Positions 1 through 10,067 are shown, numbered from the stretch's first letter. The stretch: 64,000 nt of DNA from Pseudomonadota bacterium (GCA_021798835.1 JAJZBQ010000004.1:124001-188000); one strand, 5' to 3'. Made by a program: numbers and translations. Notes: generated by a model not told the origin, from the sequence alone.

Positions 1-1
1 T

Positions 2-391
2 GGGACCAACCATCGGATGGGTCTCTATGATGCCATTCTCATCAAGGAGAACCATATCACCGCAACAGGGTCTATCACCAACGCGGTGAATATGGCCAAG
101 GCGTTCAATGGTAAATATAAATTTATTCAGGTTGAAGTGGAAACTTTCGAGCAACTCGAAGAAGCATTGGACATCGGGGTGGGTATGGTGATGCTGGACA
201 ATATGACTCCAGAACAACAACGGATGGCCATCGAGCGCGTAGGGAACCGCTCTCTGGTAGAAATATCTGGTGGTGTCTCTCTGGACAGTGTGCGCCTCAT
301 CGCCGAACTGGGAGTTGACAGAATTTCTGTGGGGGCTTTGACCAAAGATGTAAAAGCCATCGATTATTCCATGAGGTTCAAGGATGTCTGA
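2..391 (+). CDS. nadC: Nicotinate-nucleotide pyrophosphorylase, C-terminal part (cut by window edge)
   Basis: The reading frame is open from base 2, so this is the C-terminal 129 residues of a gene that starts outside the window. Visible family motifs are [29 protein letters not shown] and the C-terminal [12 protein letters not shown] / [11 protein letters not shown] stretch of the quinolinate phosphoribosyltransferase barrel. The enzyme converts quinolinate and PRPP to nicotinate mononucleotide in de novo NAD synthesis. Its last 8 bases overlap the start of nadA, so the two are translationally coupled and supply consecutive pathway steps. Confidence 0.95.
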   Translation, partial: GTNHRMGLYDAILIKENHITATGSITNAVNMAKAFNGKYKFIQVEVETFEQLEEALDIGVGMVMLDNMTPEQQRMAIERVGNRSLVEISGGVSLDSVRLIAELGVDRISVGALTKDVKAIDYSMRFKDV

Positions 392-1481
392 TTGCTCACT
401 TGCTTTTGATTATGACAATCCCGCGGGTCATACCGTTGGTCATGCGTGGGCAACAGTTCCGAGAGAGCCCTCGCAAACTCGTCGTTCAGCCTTGCTGGCT
501 GAAATCCCTGTTTTGCTCAAAGAGCGCAATGCCGTGTTGGTGGCTCATTATTATGTTCACCCTGATCTTCAGGATTTGGCACAAGAAACAGGAGGGTTGG
601 TAGCAGATTCTTTAGAGATGGCTCGCTTTGGGCGACAACATGCAGCACAAACCCTGGTCGTTGCTGGTGTGCGTTTCATGGGTGAAACCGCTAAAATTTT
701 GTCCCCTGAGAAAACCGTATTGATGCCCAGCCGCGAGGCTGAGTGCTCGCTGGATCTTGGTTGCCCGAGCACAGAGTTTCAGGCTTTCTGCGATCAACAT
801 CCAGACCGTATCGTAGTGGTCTATTCCAATACCAGCGCGGCAGTCAAGGCACGCGCAGACTGGGTGGTCACCTCCGGTTGTGCGGTGGCGGTGGCGCGTC
901 ACCTGCACCAGCAGGGAAAAAAACTCATCTGGGCACCGGACCGTCATCTGGGGGATTATGTCGCACAGGAGACTGGGGCAGACCTCTTGGTTTGGCAGGG
1001 TTCATGCATTGTTCACGATGAATTCAAAGCTCAGGAATTAGCTGACCTCAAGCGCAACCACCCTCATGCCCGTGTATTGGTTCATCCGGAATCACCTCGT
1101 GCGGTCATTGCTTTGGCTGATTGCGTTGGCTCTACACGTGCCATTCTCGATGCAGCAGGAGATCCTCAAGTCAATACCTTTATCGTCGCCACCGATAATG
1201 GGATGTTCCACCAATTGCGCCGTACCTACCCTAATAAAATTTTCATGGAAGCACCGACGGCAGGCACATCAGCAACCTGCAAAAGTTGTGCTCACTGCCC
1301 TTGGATGGCAATGAATGAACTGGAAAATCTACATGCGGTTTTGCTTAATCAATCATCACCCATCGAAATCGATGCAACACTGATCGAACGTGCGCGGGTA
1401 CCCATCGAACGTATGCTGGCTTTCACTCAAGGGCAAGCGCGCGCTCCTCAAGGACTGGTCCCTGATATAGGTGCAGCCTAG
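384..1481 (+). CDS. nadA: Quinolinate synthase
   Basis: This 365-residue protein condenses iminoaspartate with dihydroxyacetone phosphate to give quinolinate, using a [4Fe-4S] cluster. The three expected cysteine regions are present: [21 protein letters not shown] and the C-terminal [14 protein letters not shown]. The substrate-region motif [18 protein letters not shown] is near the N-terminus. Length is normal for the long bacterial form. The ATG lies inside the end of nadC (8-bp overlap), which supports this start and an operon. No nadB is visible in the window. Confidence 0.96.
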   Translation: MSDCSLAFDYDNPAGHTVGHAWATVPREPSQTRRSALLAEIPVLLKERNAVLVAHYYVHPDLQDLAQETGGLVADSLEMARFGRQHAAQTLVVAGVRFMGETAKILSPEKTVLMPSREAECSLDLGCPSTEFQAFCDQHPDRIVVVYSNTSAAVKARADWVVTSGCAVAVARHLHQQGKKLIWAPDRHLGDYVAQETGADLLVWQGSCIVHDEFKAQELADLKRNHPHARVLVHPESPRAVIALADCVGSTRAILDAAGDPQVNTFIVATDNGMFHQLRRTYPNKIFMEAPTAGTSATCKSCAHCPWMAMNELENLHAVLLNQSSPIEIDATLIERARVPIERMLAFTQGQARAPQGLVPDIGAA

Positions 1482-1549
1482 ATACACGCCAATTTCATCC
1501 CTTGTTGGGGTAAAATAGCGTTTTTTTCTTGCGAGATACCGTATTTCCC

Positions 1550-1930
1550 ATGTTTTTGACCATGCTCAAAGCGAAATTGCACCGAGTCACTGTCACCCAT
1601 GCAGAATTGGGTTACGAAGGTTCTTGTGCCATCGACGAAACCCTGCTCGATGCGGCGGGAATCCATGAGTATCAACAGATTGATCTTTACAATGTCAATA
1701 ATGGCGAACGGTTCACTACCTACGCCATCCGTGGAGAACGTCATTCCGGGATGATTTCCGTGAATGGTGCCGCCGCACGCAAGGCTCAGGTCGGAGATGT
1801 GCTGATCATAGCCACTTATGGTCTCTGTACTCCCGATGAACTCAAGGAATTTTCTCCTCAGTTGGTCTATGTGGATGAACAAAACCGCATTAAACGCCTA
1901 GGCCATGAAATCCCCGTCCAGTCAATCTGA
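1550..1930 (+). CDS. panD: Aspartate 1-decarboxylase precursor
   Basis: Makes beta-alanine from aspartate for pantothenate synthesis. The self-cleavage site is visible as YEGSCAID: cleavage between Gly and Ser would give the pyruvoyl group on the alpha chain. The [10 protein letters not shown] and [20 protein letters not shown] motifs are typical. The open frame reaches back to a TTG at 1529, but the ATG at 1550 gives the usual 126-residue length and usual N-terminus ([16 protein letters not shown]), so it is preferred; an ATG at 1562 is also possible. panB, the other pantothenate gene here, is 14 kb away on the other strand. Confidence 0.93.
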   Translation: MFLTMLKAKLHRVTVTHAELGYEGSCAIDETLLDAAGIHEYQQIDLYNVNNGERFTTYAIRGERHSGMISVNGAAARKAQVGDVLIIATYGLCTPDELKEFSPQLVYVDEQNRIKRLGHEIPVQSI

Positions 1931-1938
1931 AAGGAACT

Positions 1939-1985
1939 CAGGAAACTCTCTGTAACCCGGCATTTCATAATATCGCAGGGCCACA
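1939..1985. terminator. Possible bidirectional terminator between panD and etfA
   Basis: The 69-nt gap between converging panD and etfA contains an 8-bp inverted repeat, CTCTCTGT...ACAGAGAG, with a long loop. No strong T-run follows, so this is a weak call based on the convergent position. Confidence 0.3.
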
Positions 1986-1999
1986 GAGAGAAGGATTTC

Positions 2000-2956
2000 T
2001 CAGGGATTTTTCAGGCTCGCAGTCAGTTGAGGGACTATTTCATGCAAATCCCCCACAAGACCATAGTCGGCCACGCCAAAAATCGGAGCATCGGGATCTT
2101 TATTGATGGCCACGATGACTTTTGCTGCCTGAATACCTGCCAAATGCTGAATCGCTCCAGAAATTCCCACGGCAATATACAGATCAGGCGCAACAACCTT
2201 TCCCGTTTGACCTACCTGAAGATCATTGGGCGCATAACCCAGGTCAACGGCAGCACGTGAGGCACCCAACGCACCGTGGAGAGCATCGGCAAGCGGACCC
2301 AGTAACGCCTCGAATTGCTCGGCACTGCCCAATCCTCGTCCTCCAGAGACCACGGTACGCGCATTTTCCAGCGCAGGACGCCCTTCATCAGGATGTTCGT
2401 GTACCGCGCTGCGAATCACAGGCACCGCGGGCCAATCATCCAGGCTTAAGTTTTCCCGTGAAACCGGCTCTGATGATGCACCATTCAGTGGAGAAAAGGC
2501 CGTGACACGCACACTCACGAATTTACGTGGTTCCAAACAACGCACCGTAGCCCACAAGCTACCCGCATAGATGGGGCGCACAAAAGTGTCAGGTGACTCG
2601 ATGGCGACAATATCGCTGATCATGGCCACATCTTCCAGTGCCGCCAAGCGCGGTAACCAACCTTTTCCCTGGGCCGAAGCGGCTGTCAGGATATGAGAAT
2701 AGCGTTGTGATATTGCACGCACCACCGTTGTCGTCGTCTCAGCCAGGGGCACAGCGAGACTGGGATGATCTGCCACCAGAAGTCGTGTGATAGGCAAACG
2801 AAGAGCTTCATCGATGACCGTTTCAAGTTGATGACCGATCAACAAAACATGAATTTCCGCATTCAGCGCGGCAGCAGCACCCAATACTGAGCGCAAAGCC
2901 GGTTTCAGCAATCCATCACTGGTCAGTTCAGCCACTACCAATACGGGAGTACTCAT
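2000..2956 (-). CDS. etfA: Electron transfer flavoprotein alpha subunit
   Basis: This 318-residue FAD-binding subunit passes electrons from acyl-CoA dehydrogenases to ETF:quinone oxidoreductase. The C-terminal FAD domain is clear: VVSGGRGLGS, then LGYAPNDLQVGQTGKVVAPDLYIAVGISGAIQH and the NKDPDAPIFGVADYGLVGD motif. It starts one base after the etfB stop and is the last gene of a leftward unit with a HAD/ECH enzyme and a thiolase, which ties it to fatty-acid beta-oxidation. Confidence 0.96.
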   Translation of the reverse strand: MSTPVLVVAELTSDGLLKPALRSVLGAAAALNAEIHVLLIGHQLETVIDEALRLPITRLLVADHPSLAVPLAETTTTVVRAISQRYSHILTAASAQGKGWLPRLAALEDVAMISDIVAIESPDTFVRPIYAGSLWATVRCLEPRKFVSVRVTAFSPLNGASSEPVSRENLSLDDWPAVPVIRSAVHEHPDEGRPALENARTVVSGGRGLGSAEQFEALLGPLADALHGALGASRAAVDLGYAPNDLQVGQTGKVVAPDLYIAVGISGAIQHLAGIQAAKVIVAINKDPDAPIFGVADYGLVGDLHEIVPQLTASLKNP

Positions 2957-2957
2957 T

Positions 2958-3710
2958 TTATGACACCACTTTGGCTTGGTTTTTCAAAAGATCCAACAAT
3001 TGCTCGACCGAGTTGACCCGAATCCCCGGAGCTCGTACCGGTGGTTCAGCCACCCTCAAGGTTTGCAAACGAGCGGTAATCGTCACTCCCAGTGCACCGG
3101 CCGTCAGTTGATCAATAGGTTTCTTGCGAGCCTTCATGATATTCGGTAAGGTGGCATAGCGCGGTTCATTCAGTCGCAAATCCGTGGTGATGACTGCCGG
3201 CGTATTCAGTTGCAGGGTCTCCGTGCCACCATCCGTTTCACGCACGACCTCAAGACGGCTTCCCTCACAGTGAATCGCCGCTGCCTGCGTGGCCTGACTC
3301 CAATCCAGCAAAGCAGCCAGCATCTGACCCGTTTGACCGGCATCATCGTCAATGGCCTGTTTCCCACAAATTACCAAATCAACCTGTTCCTGGACGACAA
3401 CTGCGCGCAACAATTTGGCTACCGTCAAAGGCTCCAACTCTCCAGGGGCCTCTACCCACAGCGCACGGTCTGCACCCAGAGCAAGTGCCGTACGCAAACC
3501 TTCCTGAACCGGGGTTTCACCACAGGAAACACAGATTACCTCGCTGGCCAACCCCGCCTCCTTGAGACGCAGCGCCGCTTCGAGTGCAATTTCATCAAAT
3601 GGGTTGAGGGACATTTTGAGCCCTGCCAGATCCACCCCGCTACCATCACTTTTGGCACGTGCCTTGATGGCGTAGTCAAGCACCCGTTTCACCGGAACCA
3701 GAATTTTCAT
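2958..3710 (-). CDS. etfB: Electron transfer flavoprotein beta subunit
   Basis: 250 residues, the normal size. The start MKILVPVKRVLDYA, the AMP-binding stretch DLVICGKQAIDDDAGQTGQMLA and the beta-subunit signature LNEPRYATLPNIMKARKKPI are all present. Together with etfA it forms the soluble heterodimeric electron carrier. It lies 34 nt downstream of the thiolase gene on the same strand, so the four genes probably form one transcript. Confidence 0.96.
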   Translation of the reverse strand: MKILVPVKRVLDYAIKARAKSDGSGVDLAGLKMSLNPFDEIALEAALRLKEAGLASEVICVSCGETPVQEGLRTALALGADRALWVEAPGELEPLTVAKLLRAVVVQEQVDLVICGKQAIDDDAGQTGQMLAALLDWSQATQAAAIHCEGSRLEVVRETDGGTETLQLNTPAVITTDLRLNEPRYATLPNIMKARKKPIDQLTAGALGVTITARLQTLRVAEPPVRAPGIRVNSVEQLLDLLKNQAKVVS

Positions 3711-3744
3711 GGGAGCCCTCGCTAAAATGAGAGGGGCAATTCTA

Positions 3745-4929
3745 TCACAGCCGCTCGAAGAGGCCGGCGATCCCCTGTCCCATGCCGACGCACAGGGTTA
3801 CTAAGCCGTAGCGTCCCTGGGTGCGACGCAAACCGTGAATCAAGGTGGTTGTACGAATGGCACCACTGGCTCCCAATGGGTGACCGAGAGCGATAGCCCC
3901 CCCAACAGGATTCAGACACTCTGGATCAAAAGCCAAGTGTTTTTGTACCGCCAAAACCTGGGCTGCAAATGCCTCATTGAGTTCAATCCAATCCAGCTGC
4001 GACTGCTCCAAACCATGTCGCTCCAGCAACGGAGGTACCACCTTGACTGGCCCCAATCCCATGATCTCTGGGGCTACTCCCTTGACAGAAAACCCCATCA
4101 CCCGCGCCAGCGGAGTTAATTGATGGCGTACCAGGGCTTGCTCGCTGACCAGAATCAAGGCAGACGCGCCATCCGAAATCTGGCTACTGTTTCCAGCCGT
4201 TACACTGCCACGTACATGAAATGCAGGTTTCAGACGGCCCAGTGCTGCCATGTCAGTATTGCGTCGTGGTCCTTCATCGTGGGCGATCGTCAGGACTTGT
4301 TCCTGATATTCACCGTCGTTCTCAACACCGATAATCCGACGACCCTCAAGCGGGGTAATTTCCGCCGTAAAATCGCCACGATCCTGTGCTGCCACCGCGC
4401 GCTGATGCGACAGGAGTGACAAACTGTCCTGTGCTTCTCGGGAAATATTCCATATCTGCGCCAAATTCTCGGCGGTGGCCCCCATTCCCCAGGCCAGAGG
4501 AAGTTGGCTGGGATTTTCAAATATCAAGGGACTGGGAGCGGGATGGAACCCCATCATCGGGACACGGCTCATGGACTCCACTCCACCGGCAATCATGATA
4601 TCGGCTTGCCCCAACTGGATGCGTTCAGCCGCCATCTGGATCGCTGACAATCCGGAAGCACAAAAGCGATTGAGCGTCATGGCCCCAGCACTGATGGGTA
4701 ACCCAGCCAGCAATGCGGCACTGCGAGCAATATTAAGGCCCTGCTCTCCTTCCGGCATGGCACAGCCAATTACCACATCTTCCACGACTTCCGGGTCCAA
4801 TGTAGGTACCTGAGCCAACGCACCGCGCAGCACACTGATCAACAGCGTATCGGCACGGATTGTCGCCAATTGTCCCTTCCCTTTTCCCACTGGGGTACGC
4901 GTAGCTGCTACGATATAGACATTGTTCAT
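3745..4929 (-). CDS. Acetyl-CoA acyltransferase (thiolase)
   Basis: A 394-residue thiolase, cleaving 3-ketoacyl-CoA in the last step of beta-oxidation. The acyl-accepting cysteine is in LNRFCASGLSAIQ, the catalytic His in GGAIALGHPLGASGAIR, and the second cysteine in TLCVGMGQGIAGLFERL. The open frame extends further upstream, but MNNVYIVAATRTPVGKGKG is the normal family N-terminus, so the ATG at 4929 is chosen. It lies 13 nt after the HAD/ECH gene. FadA-like by context; a biosynthetic acetyl-CoA acetyltransferase cannot be excluded from sequence alone. Confidence 0.92.
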   Translation of the reverse strand: MNNVYIVAATRTPVGKGKGQLATIRADTLLISVLRGALAQVPTLDPEVVEDVVIGCAMPEGEQGLNIARSAALLAGLPISAGAMTLNRFCASGLSAIQMAAERIQLGQADIMIAGGVESMSRVPMMGFHPAPSPLIFENPSQLPLAWGMGATAENLAQIWNISREAQDSLSLLSHQRAVAAQDRGDFTAEITPLEGRRIIGVENDGEYQEQVLTIAHDEGPRRNTDMAALGRLKPAFHVRGSVTAGNSSQISDGASALILVSEQALVRHQLTPLARVMGFSVKGVAPEIMGLGPVKVVPPLLERHGLEQSQLDWIELNEAFAAQVLAVQKHLAFDPECLNPVGGAIALGHPLGASGAIRTTTLIHGLRRTQGRYGLVTLCVGMGQGIAGLFERL

Positions 4930-4942
4930 GTGGCTTCCTCGC

Positions 4943-7309
4943 TCAGTTGCGCACAGCTTTACCGGTTTCCAGGAACGACATGATGCGTTCCCGACTCTTG
5001 GGGGTCGCCAGTAATGGACCGAATTGTTCGCGTTCCAGTGCCAGCAGATATTCCACAGGCACGAGCGTTCCAGCCGGAAGATCCCCACCACAAGCAACTT
5101 GGGCCAGCGTGCGTCCAATGAACAGATCATGATCACTCAACTGGCCACCCTGATGCGCATTGATCAAGGCACTCAATACTTGCGCACGCCCTTCGATACC
5201 GGCCACTGGAACGGGATAAACCAGGGGGGCACCATAACTCGCTTCTACCAAGGCACGTGCCTGAGATAAAGCAACGTGGAGCAACTCACCCGCGTGGGGA
5301 ACGATAACATCGCCCACATCCAGCCAACCCCAACGCTTGGCTTCCTGTGCGCTGCCGCTGACTTCGCAGCGCAGAATTCGAGAGAGATCCGCCTTTAGGT
5401 AATCCCCCACCTGCAAGGGAAGTCCATCATCCAGTGCACGGCAACCCGCGCGGCGCGCCATTTCAGTCAAGCCACCTGCCCCAGGGAACAGCCCTACATT
5501 GACTTCCACCAACCCCATATTGGTCTCCGTGTGCGCAACACGTCGGTCACAATGCAAAGCCACTTCACAGCCTCCTCCCAAAGCAAACCCCTGCAGGGCC
5601 GCCACGGTCGGAACAGGACTACTGCGCAAACGCTGAATGATATCCTGAAAGCGCCTCTGAGCCTGATTCAATCCATTTAACCCGTGCTGAGTATAGGTCT
5701 GGATGAATCCTGCCAGATCACCCCCTGCTGAGAAATGAGCGGCAGGACTCCAGAGTACCAGTGGCAATCCTCGTAGACTGGCCTGCTCTAATGCCTGATC
5801 CATGGCTTCCAGCGCCGTTTCTCCCAGCGTGTTCATCTTGGTCCGCAGACTGAAAATCAACACCTCATCATCCAGTGTCCAGAGACGAGCCGCTCCCGAT
5901 TCCTGGATCGTGGTTCCCACCGATTCAGGTTTCCCCATACCGATCAGGAACGTTGGAATACGCTGGCGCGGCACCCCACGGGGTATCACCCAGGTTTCTT
6001 TCTGGGCCGACCAGGATTCATCGGGTTTGTGCACACCACGACACTCCGGATTGAGCGCCCAGGCTGGCAAGGGTTGATCACTCAGGGTCACGCCCTGCTG
6101 GCGATCGGCTTCAATGGCTTGCGCCACAGTTTGCCAACCTGACATCTGCCAGACTTCAAAAGGGCCCAAATTCCATCCAAACCCCCAACGCAGTGCCAAG
6201 TCTACATCCATGGCGAAGTTTGCTATGGTCGACAGATGATGGGCGCAATAATGAAACAAATCCCGATGAATAGCCCAGAGAAACTGCGCCTGGGGATGAT
6301 CCAGTTGACGCAGACGTATCAGCCTCTCTGGTGGGGAAGCCGTCAGACAGGCCAGTACCTTCGCATCAGGCGTTTCCCCTGTCGCAATATACTCGCCTTT
6401 CTCCGCGTCCCACTGCAGAATGGTCTTCCCTTCCTTACGGTAGAATCCCCGTCCTGTCTTAGCCCCCAGCGACCCATTTGCAATCAGTTGCTGAAGTCGA
6501 GGATTCGGTGCGAAACAATGGCGAAATGGATCATCCATTGCTTGACGATAGGTGGTGTCGATGACATGAGCCAGAATATCCAGCCCTACGACATCCGCAG
6601 TCCGGTAGGTGGCCGAGCGAGGGTGCCCCAAGCGCGTTCCCGTCAATTCATCGACCAGTGCGCATGACAAACCCAACCGCTGCGCGTGATAAAAAGCAAA
6701 CACGGTTGCAGCGACCCCTATTCGATTGGCAATGAAGTTGGGAGTATCACAAGCAAATACCACATTTTTTCCAAGACGTGAATTCACGAATTCCCACAAC
6801 CTAGGTATGGCCGTTTCATCCGTCCAAGGTGTACGTATCAATTCCACCAGTGTCATGTAGCGTGGAGGATTGAAAAAGTGTAGACCGCAGAAGAGCGGGC
6901 GCCGCTCTTCTGGCAAAGTTTTTGCCATGGCTGTCAGCGATAAACCCGAAGTATTGGAGACCAACCAAGTATCGGGCGCCATGTGGGGAACAATACGGGA
7001 GAATAGTGCCTCTTTCCAATCAATTCGTTCACCAATGGCTTCAATTACCAGATCACAATCAGCCAGTTGAGCCAAATCATCATCGATATTGCAAGCTTGA
7101 ATCAGCATTGCCCGACCAGGGTCTACCAAAGGGGGAGGTTTTATCGCTGATAGGTGTGCAATCGCTTGTTGAGTTCGCTCATTGCGCGCCCCTTTATCTG
7201 ACGGCAAGTCGAACAGCCGTACCGGGATTCCCTGATTGATCAAATGGGCTGCCAACTGGGCCCCCATGACCCCTGCGCCCATGACGGCAACACGTGCAAT
7301 CGGTTTCAT
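4943..7309 (-). CDS. 3-hydroxyacyl-CoA dehydrogenase / enoyl-CoA hydratase multifunctional enzyme
   Basis: 788 residues in two halves. The N-terminal half is a 3-hydroxyacyl-CoA dehydrogenase with the NAD-binding VAVMGAGVMGAQLAAHL and the SNTSGLS / GLHFFNPPRYM motifs. The C-terminal third is a crotonase fold with AAHFSAGGDLAGF and FALGGGCEVALHCDRRVA (oxyanion-hole region). This order is the reverse of E. coli FadB, where hydratase comes first. MKPIARVAVMGAG at 7309 is taken as the start because the upstream extension lacks family character. It heads the operon with thiolase, etfB and etfA; no acyl-CoA dehydrogenase is nearby. Confidence 0.93.
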   Translation of the reverse strand: MKPIARVAVMGAGVMGAQLAAHLINQGIPVRLFDLPSDKGARNERTQQAIAHLSAIKPPPLVDPGRAMLIQACNIDDDLAQLADCDLVIEAIGERIDWKEALFSRIVPHMAPDTWLVSNTSGLSLTAMAKTLPEERRPLFCGLHFFNPPRYMTLVELIRTPWTDETAIPRLWEFVNSRLGKNVVFACDTPNFIANRIGVAATVFAFYHAQRLGLSCALVDELTGTRLGHPRSATYRTADVVGLDILAHVIDTTYRQAMDDPFRHCFAPNPRLQQLIANGSLGAKTGRGFYRKEGKTILQWDAEKGEYIATGETPDAKVLACLTASPPERLIRLRQLDHPQAQFLWAIHRDLFHYCAHHLSTIANFAMDVDLALRWGFGWNLGPFEVWQMSGWQTVAQAIEADRQQGVTLSDQPLPAWALNPECRGVHKPDESWSAQKETWVIPRGVPRQRIPTFLIGMGKPESVGTTIQESGAARLWTLDDEVLIFSLRTKMNTLGETALEAMDQALEQASLRGLPLVLWSPAAHFSAGGDLAGFIQTYTQHGLNGLNQAQRRFQDIIQRLRSSPVPTVAALQGFALGGGCEVALHCDRRVAHTETNMGLVEVNVGLFPGAGGLTEMARRAGCRALDDGLPLQVGDYLKADLSRILRCEVSGSAQEAKRWGWLDVGDVIVPHAGELLHVALSQARALVEASYGAPLVYPVPVAGIEGRAQVLSALINAHQGGQLSDHDLFIGRTLAQVACGGDLPAGTLVPVEYLLALEREQFGPLLATPKSRERIMSFLETGKAVRN

Positions 7310-7453
7310 GCTGTGATTCCTCCCTGGAACTTCCCCCCATTCTACCGTCTTTCTGTCATGATTCAATGTGCATCTGGATTTTGATGCATCAATCATGGTG
7401 GTTGGTACCTGACCTGCGTACAAAAAATACGCATCTTTACCGTCCAGCGTACA

Positions 7454-9181
7454 ATGATGGGCATGCAGGTAATCCTAGATTTTTCTGATCGCGCCGGAAT
7501 TCGTATCCGACGTGTGTTTTCTCAACCCAAGTTGTGCTTGGTGGCCCACACTCTGGATGAGGTAGTGCCGCTCCTGCGCCAAGTCTGTGACTTTTGTCAC
7601 ACGGGCTCCTACGCTGCGGGTTTCGTGGCTTATGAAGCGGCAGCAGCCTTTGACCCCAGTCTTGTCACGCATCTTCCTTACCCCGATTTGCCTTTGGCCA
7701 TGTTTGGAATTTACGATGCCCCCCAGGTCGAAGCAGATTCACCACACAGCACACTGATACCCTCCACCCAGTGGAAACTGGATCACTCATTTGATGAATA
7801 CCTGCGCACTGTGACGCGTCTACAACAAGCGATTGCCGCCGGTGAAACCTATCAGGTCAACCTGACTCTGCGCGCACTCTCACAATGGGATGGAGACTCT
7901 GGCGCTGCACTTTACGAACATCTGATACGTGTTCAAGCAGCAGATTATTCGGCTCATCTGAAATGGGATAAAGGAAGTTTGCTATCCCTTTCTCCGGAAT
8001 TGTTTTTTAGAACTGAAGGCCAACAGATCATCACCATGCCCATGAAGGGTACCGCTGACCCCGGTTTTGCTTTGGCCGATTGTCCAAAGAATCGCGCTGA
8101 AAACCTGATGATCGTGGATTTGCTGCGCAATGATCTGGGACGACTGGCTTGTCCTGGATCCGTCCGTGTCAGTGATTTGTTCCAGGTACTGGAACTGCCG
8201 ACCGTGAGTCAAATGACTTCAACGGTCAGTGCCACCCTGCCCCCATCAACCCGACTGGATGATATCTTTCGAGCCCTGTTTCCCTGTGGTTCTGTGACGG
8301 GTGCACCCAAACGACAGACCATGCACTGGATCCGCGAGGTAGAGACCAGTCCACGGGGGGCCTATTGTGGGGCCATCGGTTGGGTCAAACCCGGTGGTGA
8401 TGCCCAGTTCAGCGTAGCCATTCGTACCCTTTGGCACCGACCCGATCGCAATCTTCTGAACTGTGGTGTGGGCAGTGGGATCATTTGGGATTCAAGGGCC
8501 CATGACGAATGGCAGGAAATTTCCACCAAAACCCATTTTCTGAAAGCACAACCAGCCCCCTTCGATTTGCTGGAAACCCTTCGTCTGGATGAAGGGCAGT
8601 GGATATTGGTAGCAGAACACTTTCAGCGCTTGACCCACTCAATAGCAACACTGGGGTTTCCCGCTCTTGACGCAGAACGCTTTCAGAATGCTCTCGAAGG
8701 GTTTTCTGCCCAATATCCCACGGGTAACTATCGGGTTCGATTATGTTATAACCGACAAGGCCATCTACACCTCAGTGGTTTTGCACTGCCACCTCCCCCC
8801 TCCGGATTGCAACCAATCCGTCTGGCGCAAGCCCCCTTTTCTTTCGACCCGATTTTGGTTCATAAAACCACGGAACGGTCTCGCTATGATGCACTCTGGA
8901 GCAAAGAGGATTCAGGGTTATTTGACATCTTGTTGTGGAATGAACGTGGTGAACTCACCGAGTTTACTCGTGGCAATCTGGTAGTACAACAAAAAGGGGA
9001 GTATTACACTCCCCCCCTGCATTGCGGGTTGCTGGCAGGCACACTACGTCAGTCGCTGCACGCCACCGGCATGCTGACTGAGCGCGTTCTTTTTCGCCAT
9101 GACCTGGAACATGCCGAGCAATTATGGTTCATCAACAGCGTACGCGGCTGGATTCCCGTTACCTTGGTACCAACGGCATGA
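7454..9181 (+). CDS. pabB-pabC: Fused aminodeoxychorismate synthase component I / 4-amino-4-deoxychorismate lyase
   Basis: 575 residues. Residues about 100-370 are a chorismate-binding domain (AGETYQVNLTLRA, SPELFF, MKGTADPG, RAENLMIVDLLRNDLGR, PCGSVTGAPKRQTM). The C-terminal 200 residues are an aminotransferase class IV domain (VHKTTERSRYDALW, DILLWNERGELTEFTRGNLV). Together they turn chorismate plus ammonia into p-aminobenzoate for folate. Two consecutive ATGs (7454, 7457) can start it. It is divergent from the beta-oxidation operon and its last 23 bases overlap the convergent TlpA-PCu(A)C gene. The usual separate pabC next to fabF is absent from the fab cluster below. Confidence 0.93.
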   Translation: MMGMQVILDFSDRAGIRIRRVFSQPKLCLVAHTLDEVVPLLRQVCDFCHTGSYAAGFVAYEAAAAFDPSLVTHLPYPDLPLAMFGIYDAPQVEADSPHSTLIPSTQWKLDHSFDEYLRTVTRLQQAIAAGETYQVNLTLRALSQWDGDSGAALYEHLIRVQAADYSAHLKWDKGSLLSLSPELFFRTEGQQIITMPMKGTADPGFALADCPKNRAENLMIVDLLRNDLGRLACPGSVRVSDLFQVLELPTVSQMTSTVSATLPPSTRLDDIFRALFPCGSVTGAPKRQTMHWIREVETSPRGAYCGAIGWVKPGGDAQFSVAIRTLWHRPDRNLLNCGVGSGIIWDSRAHDEWQEISTKTHFLKAQPAPFDLLETLRLDEGQWILVAEHFQRLTHSIATLGFPALDAERFQNALEGFSAQYPTGNYRVRLCYNRQGHLHLSGFALPPPPSGLQPIRLAQAPFSFDPILVHKTTERSRYDALWSKEDSGLFDILLWNERGELTEFTRGNLVVQQKGEYYTPPLHCGLLAGTLRQSLHATGMLTERVLFRHDLEHAEQLWFINSVRGWIPVTLVPTA

Positions 9182-10067
9182 CCGGAACCTCCACATGGAC
9201 CTTGCCCGATTTCTGAAAAAACAGGTCCAGCCCAATGGTTTGTCCTGCCACCAGTGGTTTATCCAGATCTTCCAGCATCAGGTGGTGTCCCCCGGGACTG
9301 AGGTCGACACTGCCGTGGGCTGGAATTTCCAGATGGTATTCATGCTCCATGTGTGACATGCCACCTGACATGCTCTGGGTCTGATGCAGCATGATGTGAT
9401 CAGCAACAGGGCTGTCTGCGCCCTCCAGAGCATCCGGAGTATCCCCATCATTACGCAGAGTCAGGTATACCACCCCCACACTTTGTCCCGGTGCTGTTGC
9501 ACGAGCATAAGCGTGAAGAATGGTCGGTGGGACACTCTTGTCGGCAGAGTGAACGGGATTGGTCGTCGCCTGCCCCTGAAGCAGAGGCTCAATCTGGCTT
9601 ACCAGCGTCGCTTCACTAAGTCCCTGATCATCATCAGCTGCCCAGGCATTCTGGCGCACTTTACCCTGCCGATCGATCAGAATTGACAACGGCAAACGCC
9701 AGATTCGCCCAAACTCCGCGACCTCTGACTGATCAGCCAATGCCCATGGAAATCGATGTTGCTTCATCATGGCCTGTGCCGCAGACACCCCGTCTGGAGT
9801 ATCCATGTCTATTGCCACGATATCCAGTCCCTGTGCGTGGTAACGCTGATAGAGTTTATCCAGACGCGGCATTTCGGCACGACAGGGAACACACCAGGAA
9901 GCCCAGAAGTGCAACAAGGTCACACGTTGTTTTTGAGTTTGTGCAGTTACCTCCCCTCCTCCCTGCAAGGGGATCCGGTAACTGGTTACCGCGTCGCCAA
10001 TATCAATGGCCTGCACAATCGTTGAGCACAACATAAGAAATATTCCCCAACCCACTGATTTTTTCAT
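9159..10067 (-). CDS. TlpA-like thioredoxin fused to PCu(A)C copper chaperone domain
   Basis: 302 residues with a signal peptide (MKKSVGWGIFLMLCSTIVQA). Residues about 25-165 are a TlpA/ResA thioredoxin domain with active site FWASWCVPCRAEM. Residues about 180-295 match PCu(A)C periplasmic Cu(I) chaperones: DHIMLHQTQSMSGGMSHMEHE followed by GGHHLMLEDLDKPL supplies the expected His/Met ligands. In known systems PCu(A)C and thioredoxin-like Sco proteins mature the CuA centre of cytochrome oxidase; having reductase and chaperone in one chain is the inference here. It is the last gene of a leftward run with a Cys-rich outer-membrane protein and a DUF2946 protein. Confidence 0.88.
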   Translation of the reverse strand: MKKSVGWGIFLMLCSTIVQAIDIGDAVTSYRIPLQGGGEVTAQTQKQRVTLLHFWASWCVPCRAEMPRLDKLYQRYHAQGLDIVAIDMDTPDGVSAAQAMMKQHRFPWALADQSEVAEFGRIWRLPLSILIDRQGKVRQNAWAADDDQGLSEATLVSQIEPLLQGQATTNPVHSADKSVPPTILHAYARATAPGQSVGVVYLTLRNDGDTPDALEGADSPVADHIMLHQTQSMSGGMSHMEHEYHLEIPAHGSVDLSPGGHHLMLEDLDKPLVAGQTIGLDLFFQKSGKVHVEVPVMPLVPR

